A stretch of DNA of 5,626 bases from Acidobacteriota bacterium (GTDB taxonomy: Bacteria > Acidobacteriota > Vicinamibacteria > Vicinamibacterales > UBA8438). Positions within the stretch are counted from its first letter, which is position 1; the number at the start of each line of letters is the position of its first letter. The notes beneath the pieces are model-generated. The model saw only the letters and a list, made by a program, of their open reading frames with translations. It did no database searches and was not told the origin of the DNA. Shown one piece after another: positions 1 through 5,626 of the stretch. Location: contig DTWD01000422.1 of NCBI GenBank assembly GCA_012963185.1, forward strand, positions 1-5,626, in the 5' to 3' direction. The translations under genes were made by a program, and so were the position numbers.

Positions 1-1540
1 GCTTGTCGGTGCCATCATCCTGCTTTTTGTGAGCAAGCAGGCGGAAGACCTCATCCGATGGATTGCCAACATTACGGTCGGACTCGGATTTGTTGTCTCG
101 TTGCCACTGTGGTTTTCGTATGACTCGAAAAATCCGGATTGGCAATTTGTTGAACGCTTGCCATGGATTCCTTCGATCGGCGCTGAATACTTTGTCGGCG
201 TCGACGGCTTCAGCGTGCTGTTGATTTTGTTGGCGACGTTAATGGGTGTGATTGCGGTCTTGTCGTCGTGGACTGCGATACAAAAACGTGTAAAGGAATA
301 CTACGTGTTCCTTTTAATGCTGCAAACAGGAATGATTGGCGCCTTTGTCTCGCTCGATTTCCTGCTTTTCTTTCTGTTCTGGGAAGTCATGCTCGTGCCG
401 ATGTATTTCCTGATCGGTATCTGGGGTGGCGATAACCGGCTCTATTCGGCGATTAAGTTCTTTTTGTTTACGCTTACCGGCAGCGTCATTATGTTGCTCG
501 GCATTCTTGCCGTCTATTTTTATCATTACAGTGTCACCGGTGTTTACACATTTGATGTCACCCAATTCCACCAGCTGAACATTCCTTTCGATCTGCAGTG
601 GTGGATTTTCTTGGCGTTTTTTATGGGTTTTGCGGTCAAGGTGCCGTTGTTCCCGTTTCATACATGGCTGCCAGATGCCCATACGGATGCACCAACCGCC
701 GGGTCAGTTATCTTGGCGGCGGTTCTCCTGAAGATGGGTACCTACGGATTTATCCGTTTCAGTTTACCGATCTTGCCTGAGGCAACACATGCATTTGTTC
801 CTGCCATTGCGTTCCTTTCAATCATTGGTATTGTGTATGGCGCGCTTGTAGCGATGGCCCAACGGGATTGGAAACGATTGGTTGCGTACTCCAGCGTGAG
901 CCATATGGGTATGGTCATGCTCGGTATGCTTGCGTTGAATCCGGTGGGTCTCACGGGAAGCATTGTGCAGCAGTTAAACCATGGGATCTCAACGGGAGCG
1001 TTGTTCCTGTTAGTGGGGGTCGTCTATGAACGTCGACATACTCGACTGATTTCTGAATACGGTGGGTTGTCAAAGGTCATGCCGATTTACGCGGCGATTT
1101 TTCTGGTGATGACGATGTCGTCGATAGGGTTGCCGACATTAAACGGATTTATCGGAGAGTTTCTGATTCTTCAGGGGGTTTTTACGTACGACAAGACCTG
1201 GGCGTTTTTTGCCGCAAGTGGAATTGTTCTGGGCGCGGCTTACATGCTGTGGTTGTATCAGCGGACTATGTTTGGCGACGTCACCAATCCGAAGAACGAG
1301 ACCCTGTCCGACTTAGGGATTCGCGAGTTCGCAACGTTTGTCCCGCTGTTGATTTTAGCGGTCTGGATTGGTCTTTATCCCAAGCCATTTCTTGATCGTC
1401 TGGAGACGTCTGTTGACCGCGTGATGCTACGCGTGAATCCGGAATACACGCCTCGGTACGCGCGAGAAACTACGCCGTTACTTGAGAATGCGGATGCGGA
1501 TGGTGTCATCGAGTTGCCGGTTCGTACCGGTACTCGTTAA
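1..1540 (+). CDS. nuoM: NADH-quinone oxidoreductase subunit M (5' partial)
   Basis: This is a proton-pumping, antiporter-like membrane subunit of respiratory complex I (ND4 homologue), which couples NADH:quinone electron transfer to proton export across the inner membrane. The frame is already open at base 2, and the codons before the GTG at 29 encode a hydrophobic stretch (LVGAIILLF) typical of the first NuoM helix, so that GTG is not the true start. About 10-15 residues are missing by comparison with E. coli NuoM. Numbering from the GTG as residue 1, the conserved residues are Glu119 (FFLFWEVMLVPMY), Lys204 (VKVPLFPFHTWLPDAH), Lys235 (LLKMG), His319 (LNHG) and Glu377 (LNGFIGEF). These correspond to E. 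coli Glu144, Lys234, Lys265 and Glu407 plus the helix-12 region His. The protein is hydrophobic throughout, with about 14 membrane segments expected. It ends in a polar tail of about 35 residues after the last helix. It lies 24 bases upstream of nuoN in the same operon. Identification is very secure. Confidence 0.97.
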   Translation, partial: LVGAIILLFVSKQAEDLIRWIANITVGLGFVVSLPLWFSYDSKNPDWQFVERLPWIPSIGAEYFVGVDGFSVLLILLATLMGVIAVLSSWTAIQKRVKEYYVFLLMLQTGMIGAFVSLDFLLFFLFWEVMLVPMYFLIGIWGGDNRLYSAIKFFLFTLTGSVIMLLGILAVYFYHYSVTGVYTFDVTQFHQLNIPFDLQWWIFLAFFMGFAVKVPLFPFHTWLPDAHTDAPTAGSVILAAVLLKMGTYGFIRFSLPILPEATHAFVPAIAFLSIIGIVYGALVAMAQRDWKRLVAYSSVSHMGMVMLGMLALNPVGLTGSIVQQLNHGISTGALFLLVGVVYERRHTRLISEYGGLSKVMPIYAAIFLVMTMSSIGLPTLNGFIGEFLILQGVFTYDKTWAFFAASGIVLGAAYMLWLYQRTMFGDVTNPKNETLSDLGIREFATFVPLLILAVWIGLYPKPFLDRLETSVDRVMLRVNPEYTPRYARETTPLLENADADGVIELPVRTGTR

Positions 1541-1564
1541 TTTACGAGGCTACGAGAAATAGGA

Positions 1565-3034
1565 ATGCCTGCTGGCTTAAGTATCAACGACTTTTATTAC
1601 GTCTTGCCCGAGATCGTTCTGACCTTCGGAGCGCTGGTGTTGTTGGTTGTTGATCTAATACTTCCGAAACGAGATGGTGTGGTCTTCGGTGTTGCGATTG
1701 TTACGCTACTGGCTACTGCTACGGCGGTGTTGTCGTTTGCGGGTGTGAACACCACGGCCTCAGCTGGATTACTTGCGATTGACGGTTTCGCCACGTTCTT
1801 CAAGCTGATCTTTATCTTGTCTGCCGTGATGACGGTACTGATGTCCGGGTCGTATCTTCGTGTCGAGGGAGTTCGAGCCGGGGAGTACTGCTTTCTGATT
1901 CTTTGCGCGACACTCGGCATGATGTTTATGGCTAGTGGGGTCGATCTCATTACGCTGTTCATCGGCCTTGAGACGATGGCGATCGCGTTTTACATTCTTG
2001 CTGGATTCTTGAAACCGTCGCAGCGGTCGAACGAGGCTGCACTGAAATACTTCCTGTTGGGAGCATTCTCACTGGGGTTGTTGTTGTACGGCATGTCGTT
2101 GCTCTATGGCGCGACGGGGACTACGAGTTTGGATGGAATTGCGACTGTCCTCGCTGGTGGAGAACGTTCACTGATTCTGTCATTAGCCCTGGTCCTAATC
2201 GCCGCGGGCATGGGATTTAAGATTGCAGCAGTGCCGTTTCATATGTGGGCCCCGGATGTGTATGAAGGCGCACCGACACCCGTGACCGCTTTTCTGTCGG
2301 TTGGATCGAAAGCAGCATCGTTCGCGATGCTGCTCCGTATTTTGTTCGTCGGTCTTCCCTTCCTTGTCTCGGATTGGCAAACACTCTTCTGGGTACTTGC
2401 TGCTCTTACGATGACGGTGGGCAATATCGCTGCGATCACCCAAACGAATACGAAGCGGATGCTGGCTTATTCATCGATTGCTCATGCCGGTTATGTGCTC
2501 ATCGGTGTGGCGTCAGGAACGGAACGTGGTATCGCGGCGACGTTGGTGTATCTCTGGGTTTATCTCTTTATGCAGCTCGGGGCATTCGCCATTATTTCCA
2601 TGTTGCGCCGACAGGATGTTGTTGGTGATGAACTGAAGGATTTGAGTGGACTTTATTTTCGGAATCCGTTCGCTGCTATTGCAATGTTGATCTTTATGTT
2701 GTCATTAGGCGGTATCCCACCGACAGCTGGCTTCATGGGCAAGGTCTGGGTATTCGGTGCTGCAATTGATCAAGGATTTGTATGGCTGGCGGTTATTGGG
2801 GTCGCCAACAGTGCGATTTCTCTGTATTACTACTACCGGGTCATCGTGTTTATGTGGTTGAAAGAAGAGACGCTTGGGTCGGATATTGAAATGAGTCCGG
2901 CGATGGCAACGGTGTTAGGCATTGCTGTTGTTGGGTCGATACTTTTCGGTATTTTTCCTGACATGTTGTTTGACCACGCGCAGGTTGCGAGTGAAGTATT
3001 GGGGTCGGCGTCTTCGACCGCGTCTCTTCGCTAG
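1565..3034 (+). CDS. nuoN: NADH-quinone oxidoreductase subunit N
   Basis: This is the third antiporter-like membrane subunit of complex I (ND2 homologue), normally the last gene of nuo operons, as it appears to be here. At 489 residues it has the usual NuoN length. Conserved features are Glu136 in the LFIGLETMAI segment, Lys219 with His225 in GFKIAAVPFHMWAPD, Lys249 in SVGSKAA, and Lys393 in GFMGKVW. These match the E. coli pumping residues Glu133, Lys217, Lys247 and Lys395. Other family signatures are NEAALKYFLLGAFSLG (about 156-171) and MLAYSSIAHAGY (299-310). Hydrophobic segments cover almost the whole length, consistent with about 14 helices. The ATG at 1565 is chosen because MPAGLSINDFYYVLPEIVL is a typical NuoN start. 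GAG at 1554-1556 lies 8 bases ahead and AGGA directly abuts the ATG, so the ribosome site is weak. Translation is probably coupled to nuoM, whose stop is 24 bases upstream. Confidence 0.97.
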   Translation: MPAGLSINDFYYVLPEIVLTFGALVLLVVDLILPKRDGVVFGVAIVTLLATATAVLSFAGVNTTASAGLLAIDGFATFFKLIFILSAVMTVLMSGSYLRVEGVRAGEYCFLILCATLGMMFMASGVDLITLFIGLETMAIAFYILAGFLKPSQRSNEAALKYFLLGAFSLGLLLYGMSLLYGATGTTSLDGIATVLAGGERSLILSLALVLIAAGMGFKIAAVPFHMWAPDVYEGAPTPVTAFLSVGSKAASFAMLLRILFVGLPFLVSDWQTLFWVLAALTMTVGNIAAITQTNTKRMLAYSSIAHAGYVLIGVASGTERGIAATLVYLWVYLFMQLGAFAIISMLRRQDVVGDELKDLSGLYFRNPFAAIAMLIFMLSLGGIPPTAGFMGKVWVFGAAIDQGFVWLAVIGVANSAISLYYYYRVIVFMWLKEETLGSDIEMSPAMATVLGIAVVGSILFGIFPDMLFDHAQVASEVLGSASSTASLR

Positions 3035-3051
3035 AAGTAAAGCACAACCCA

Positions 3052-3948
3052 TTAGGGATTTCGATCAATTCGAGTTAATAACAGGCCGGTGACGACGACC
3101 CCGGCTCCAGCAAGCCTGGCAGGTTCTAGCGGTTCGCCAATCCAGATTGCGGCAATTGCCATTGCTACTACGGGTACGAGATTTGAATAGACAGACGTTC
3201 TCGCGCTGCCGAGCTTTTGGACACCCGTATACCAGATGATATGTGAGACGGATAGGGCTAAAACACCTGATGCAACTGTCAGAAGCCAGGTTATTGGACT
3301 GACTGACAGCCAATCAAGTGTAATGAGACTTGGCAACGCAATAAGTGTGAACAAGACTGCGCCTACCAGTGTTGCATAAGCAGATACTTGGTATGGTGAA
3401 TACAGCGTGAGCAGTGGACGAGACCCACTGGTATAAAACGCCCATGCCCAAAGCCCAACGAACGTCAGCCCATCACCTATAAGGGTGTTCCGGTTTGTGA
3501 GGGCACCCTGTCCCACAACAAAAAACACGCCAATGATTGCCAGAATAATTCCAGTCCACTGTTTCCATCCGATCGGTTCTTGGTGCTTGCTCGCCGCGTT
3601 TAGTGCGAGGACGGCGATTGGCATGCACCCTAGGATTAATGAGCTGTTCGTAACCGTTGTTCGTTCAAGTCCTGTCACGAACACTAACTGGTAACAAAAA
3701 TGACCAAGGAATCCGAGAACGAGAAATCGTGGCCAGTCTGATCGTGCTGGTGCCGACTCGCCGCGGTACCGCGACATGCCGAGGAGGACGATACAGGCTG
3801 TCAGAATGCGAAGCGCATTAAATGCGACTGCCGGAATCTCAAGAATTGCGGTTTTGACGATCGAAAAATTACTGCCCCAGATCAGTACGAGTAGTACCAA
3901 GAGCCCATCAAGACGATTGAGAGCGAAACGAGACGCAGAATGGTTCAC
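3052..3948 (-). CDS. EamA-family (drug/metabolite transporter superfamily) permease
   Basis: This is a predicted inner-membrane exporter or permease of the DMT superfamily, with two EamA repeats and about ten helices. The substrate cannot be read from sequence; characterised relatives export amino acids or metabolites. At 298 residues it has the standard length. Repeat 1 covers about residues 15-145, opening with LLVLIWGSNFSIVKTAI-type sequence and closing with QEPIGWKQWTGIILAIIGV. Repeat 2 covers about 157-291, closing with GEPLEPARLAGAGVVVTGLL. The Glu-Pro plus Gly-rich last helix at each repeat end is the family hallmark. The start is GTG (complement of 3946-3948). A TAA lies in frame two codons upstream and no ATG or GTG occurs soon after, so the start is well constrained, although no clear Shine-Dalgarno is visible. 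The gene converges on nuoN and diverges from the atp genes, so it is transcribed alone. Nothing in the sequence ties it functionally to respiration. Confidence 0.9.
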   Translation of the reverse strand: MNHSASRFALNRLDGLLVLLVLIWGSNFSIVKTAILEIPAVAFNALRILTACIVLLGMSRYRGESAPARSDWPRFLVLGFLGHFCYQLVFVTGLERTTVTNSSLILGCMPIAVLALNAASKHQEPIGWKQWTGIILAIIGVFFVVGQGALTNRNTLIGDGLTFVGLWAWAFYTSGSRPLLTLYSPYQVSAYATLVGAVLFTLIALPSLITLDWLSVSPITWLLTVASGVLALSVSHIIWYTGVQKLGSARTSVYSNLVPVVAMAIAAIWIGEPLEPARLAGAGVVVTGLLLTRIDRNP

Positions 3949-4056
3949 CAGTTAGACCGTTCGTGAAGATCGCAATGCTGAATTGGTTTTAGCGTTTAGA
4001 TTATGGACTGCTTTGCTTCATCATATGGCACCCTGTTATCATTGATTGTTTGTTTA

Positions 4057-4070
4057 CTCTCGGGGGAGAG
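4057..4070. repeat. Short perfect inverted repeat in the atp leader
   Basis: CTCTC (4057-4061) and GAGAG (4066-4070) are perfectly complementary around a GGGG loop, giving a five-base-pair hairpin. It lies about 70 bases before the atpZ start, probably in the untranslated leader. It has no following T-run, so it is not an intrinsic terminator. If transcribed, it would partly hide the purine-rich run at 4062-4071, which resembles a ribosome binding site. The stem is short enough to have arisen by chance. Confidence 0.3.
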
Positions 4071-4128
4071 GTCGTGTGGCCAAACTAGTGTTAGTAGAAG
4101 GCTCATGACCCGAACACGCGCCAGTGGC

Positions 4129-4133
4129 GAGAG
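4129..4133 (+). promoter_or_regulatory. Ribosome binding site deciding the atpZ start
   Basis: GAGAG lies five bases before the ATG at 4139. This favours that ATG over the in-frame GTG at 4124, which has no purine-rich sequence at the right distance (it is preceded by CGCGCCA). Confidence 0.5.
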
Positions 4134-4138
4134 TTCTT

Positions 4139-4381
4139 ATGCCCGATGAGCACGACTCGGTTTTGGCGCGTTCCCTGCAGCACCTGCAAGACAATATCCG
4201 CAGAGCGGGACCGGCAGCAACGGCAAGTTACACGCTGATTGGTTCGATTCTCCTACTTGGTGGAGGAGGCGCGTTACTGGACCGATGGCAGGGTAGCGCG
4301 CCGTGGGGTCTGCTCGTGGGATTACTTCTCGGTTTAGTGGTTGGCTTCTTCGAGCTAGCAAAAACGGTTTGGAAATCGTGA
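4139..4381 (+). CDS. atpZ: AtpZ/AtpI-family F0F1 ATP synthase accessory protein
   Basis: This is a small inner-membrane protein of 80 residues, encoded at the head of the atp operon. The family (ATPase_gene1/AtpZ type) is linked to stability and assembly of the F0 part, and in Bacillus to divalent cation transport together with AtpI. It is an accessory, not a catalytic subunit. The sequence has a polar N-terminal stretch (1-25), a helix at about 29-48, the family signature GGGGALLDRWQGSAPWG (41-57) containing the Leu-Asp-Arg-Trp turn, and a second glycine-rich helix at about 57-76 (LLVGLLLGLVVGFFELAK). This helical hairpin with a polar Asp/Arg turn and a small-residue second helix matches the family closely. 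The ATG at 4139 is preferred; a GTG five codons upstream (4124) would add MARVL. The stop overlaps the next gene by four bases (GTGA), which indicates translational coupling. Confidence 0.88.
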   Translation: MPDEHDSVLARSLQHLQDNIRRAGPAATASYTLIGSILLLGGGGALLDRWQGSAPWGLLVGLLLGLVVGFFELAKTVWKS

Positions 4382-4743
4382 GTTTAATGTGGGTGGCAGT
4401 ATCGGTTTCCATGGTATCGAGTGCATTCATCGCGACATACGTCATGCCGGCGGTTGCGACGGAGGTTCTCGTAGGAATGGCCGGACCAGTCGTCGTGGCG
4501 GTTGGGTCCATCATGATGATGGATCGGGTATCTCGACGGACTCCGGAAGGTTTAACGCGATTACTCATTCGTGCGTTTGTGTCGAAGATGGTGGTCTTCG
4601 GGTTATACGTCGCTCTTGCCACTGTGTTGATGTCGCTTGATGTAGTCGTATTTGTTGTGAGTTTTACAGTGTATTTCTTGCTGCTCTATTTGGTGGAAAC
4701 GTTTTACGTCTACCAGTTGTGCGTATCGAACAGGACGTCGTAA
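4378..4743 (+). CDS. atpI: Probable ATP synthase subunit I (AtpI-like membrane protein)
   Basis: This 121-residue, very hydrophobic protein has four likely helices (about 4-24, 30-48, 66-86 and 88-112). A basic segment between helices 2 and 3 (DRVSRRTPEGLTRLLIR, about 49-65) probably faces the cytoplasm. Position between atpZ and atpB, size and four-helix layout fit AtpI, the non-essential chaperone-like factor that helps assemble the c-ring. The last helix, with LLLYLVETFYVYQL, carries the acidic-aromatic ending seen in such proteins. Primary sequence is divergent, so the assignment rests mostly on context. The GTG at 4378 is chosen because it overlaps the atpZ stop (GTGA) and has GGAAA at 4371-4375. 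The ATG at 4387, with GTGAG four bases before it, is a real alternative and would remove three residues. The frame is open further upstream inside atpZ, but that extension is not plausible coding sequence. Confidence 0.7.
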   Translation: MSLMWVAVSVSMVSSAFIATYVMPAVATEVLVGMAGPVVVAVGSIMMMDRVSRRTPEGLTRLLIRAFVSKMVVFGLYVALATVLMSLDVVVFVVSFTVYFLLLYLVETFYVYQLCVSNRTS

Positions 4744-4777
4744 GAGTTAACCAAAACAGGGCGGTATATTTCTACAG

Positions 4778-5626
4778 ATGAGTCAACCTGATCACGCGGA
4801 CGCTACAGAGCAGGGCGCTGAACACGCATTTGATGCTGGTGAAGTGATCATCGGACACATTGCGAATAGCGCTCCCGAGCATCCTATTCTGTATCTTCCA
4901 GCTATTGCCGGAATAGACTTTTCGATTTCTAAGCATGTATTCATGTTGTTTGTGGTCGCGACGGCTCTTTTCTTTTTGATTACGCTCACCGTTCGGCGTT
5001 ATCTCAGCCAAGACCGACTCATACCGTTTGGTTTGATGAATGGATTGGAATTCGTCGTCGAATTTGTGAGGGATTCGATTGTTTTGCCAAACGTCGGTCC
5101 TAAATGGGTCAAGACGTTTGCGCCACTGGCGTTGACATTTTTCTTTTTTATTCTGGGTGCGAACGTCGTCGGCTTGATTCCGATCTTTGAGGTATTAGGT
5201 CTGGTCGACCATACGATATTGCATACAGGCGAGCATTCTGTCGTTAAGAACATTATTCATGGTGGGACGACGGCAACGGCAAACTTCAATGTCACGGCAG
5301 CGCTTGCGACGATCACATTCATATCGATTATCGTGGCTGGCACCATGGCACACGGATTTATTCAGCACTGGGTCAACCTTGTGCCACATGGACTTGCATG
5401 GCCGTTGTATATCCTGCTTATTCCTATTGAAGTTATGGGCATGTTTGTTAAGCCGTTTGCCTTAACCATGCGACTTGCGGCGAATATGGCAGGTGGGCAC
5501 ATTGCGATTCTCGCGATCTTGTCGTTTGTATTTATTTTTACAGAACTTTTTGGAACAGCGATCGCAGGTATCGGTGTTGGTATGGTCGTGTCCGTGCCTC
5601 TTGCTGTTGGCATTACCGCACTCGAA
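4778..5626 (+). CDS. atpB: F0F1 ATP synthase subunit a (3' partial)
   Basis: Subunit a forms the proton half-channels next to the c-ring of F0 in the inner membrane. The 283 visible codons run to the last base of the window, and roughly 25-50 C-terminal residues are missing. A polar, acidic and His-containing N-terminus (1-37) precedes helix 1 (about 52-72). Family landmarks are FAPLALTFFFFILGANVVGLIP (114-135) and the ATANFNVTAALA segment (166-177). The channel motif spans VKPFALTMRLAANMAGGH (224-241), where Arg232 corresponds to the essential E. coli Arg210. His241 stands at the E. coli Glu219 position, and Glu283, the final codon visible, probably matches E. coli His245. ATG 4778 is the only start: the frame has a TAA at 4748-4750 and no other start codon between. 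AGGGCGG (4758-4764) is 13 bases upstream, rather far for a ribosome site. It follows atpI by 34 bases; atpE and atpF would be expected downstream. Confidence 0.95.
   Translation, partial: MSQPDHADATEQGAEHAFDAGEVIIGHIANSAPEHPILYLPAIAGIDFSISKHVFMLFVVATALFFLITLTVRRYLSQDRLIPFGLMNGLEFVVEFVRDSIVLPNVGPKWVKTFAPLALTFFFFILGANVVGLIPIFEVLGLVDHTILHTGEHSVVKNIIHGGTTATANFNVTAALATITFISIIVAGTMAHGFIQHWVNLVPHGLAWPLYILLIPIEVMGMFVKPFALTMRLAANMAGGHIAILAILSFVFIFTELFGTAIAGIGVGMVVSVPLAVGITALE

Larger units (their letters stand above)
3949..4138. promoter_or_regulatory. Divergent intergenic region between the EamA permease and atpZ
   Basis: This 190-base gap lies between two genes transcribed away from each other, so promoters for the permease (leftward) and for the atp operon (rightward) are expected here. 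That follows from the layout, not from a strong motif. On the minus strand, CATAAT (complement of 4000-4005) is a 5/6 match to a -10 box but has no good -35 partner. On the plus strand, TTGCTT (4013-4018) with TGTTAT (4034-4039) has a short 15-base spacing and is a poor sigma70 match. The right half holds a small inverted repeat (4057-4070), a purine-rich run (4062-4071) and two mini reading frames (4076-4108 and 4105-4149). No tRNA, conserved gene or rho-independent terminator is seen. Confidence 0.5.

Noticed and set aside
29..31. GTG at 29 as the start of nuoM
   Set aside because: The frame is open upstream and encodes the remainder of the first NuoM helix, so the gene is truncated by the window edge.
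314..682. 122-codon minus-strand open frame inside nuoM
   Set aside because: It lies entirely opposite conserved NuoM sequence; its Gln/Glu/Lys/Arg-rich translation is the complement of hydrophobic codons.
1597..1962. 121-codon minus-strand open frame inside nuoN
   Set aside because: It lies opposite well-conserved NuoN and has a low-complexity Thr/Ser/Ala-rich translation, so it is a shadow.
3046..3058. Possible terminator stem CCC-ATTA-GGG between nuoN and the permease gene
   Set aside because: It has only three contiguous pairs, a mismatch on extension and no proper T-run, so it is too weak to call.
4013..4039. TTGCTT / TGTTAT as the atp promoter
   Set aside because: The spacing is 15 bases and both boxes match the consensus poorly, so it is noted in the intergenic entry but not called as a separate promoter.
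4303..4377. Upstream extension of the atpI frame from an ATG at 4303
   Set aside because: It would add 25 residues translated out of frame across the conserved second helix of atpZ. The GTG at 4378, overlapping the atpZ stop, is a far better start.
4137..4622. 161-codon minus-strand open frame opposite atpZ and atpI
   Set aside because: It lies antisense to two genes with clear membrane-protein composition and operon context. Its translation is Thr/Arg/Ala-rich, typical of a shadow frame, with no recognisable domain.

Overview
The window reads as ordinary bacterial chromosome encoding respiratory energy metabolism. It holds the end of a complex I (nuo) operon, one drug/metabolite-type transporter on the opposite strand, and the start of an F-type ATP synthase (atp) operon. 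Coding density is high, the genes look intact, and base composition looks balanced by eye. I see no RNA genes, insertion sequences, CRISPR array or phage genes. The gene set and the subunit a sequence suggest a free-living aerobic bacterium. The AtpZ + AtpI + AtpB order, the extended N-terminus of subunit a and the AN-type arginine motif recall Acidobacteriota, Gemmatimonadota or Bacteroidota-like lineages more than enterobacteria. That placement is an impression from memory and has low confidence.

Layout: nuoM enters from beyond the left edge, with only about 10-15 N-terminal residues missing, and ends at 1540. nuoN follows on the same strand (1565-3034). Both keep the Glu/Lys residues of the antiporter-like membrane subunits. 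An EamA-family transporter gene (3052-3948, minus strand) converges on nuoN with 17 bases between the stop codons. A 190-base divergent intergenic region (3949-4138) separates it from the atp genes. It must hold the promoters for both directions, plus a small hairpin and two tiny overlapping reading frames of unknown meaning.

The atp cluster starts with atpZ (4139-4381), then an AtpI-like four-helix protein (4378-4743) overlapping it by four bases, then atpB (4778 to beyond the right edge), cut off just before its last helix segment ends. Complex I builds the proton-motive force from NADH oxidation and the ATP synthase spends it, so the two ends of oxidative phosphorylation lie within about 1.1 kb of each other here, separated by an apparently unrelated transporter.

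I found no convincing undescribed system. The items worth a second look are the nuo/atp proximity, the leader region of the atp operon, the divergent AtpI, and the His/Glu exchange in subunit a.
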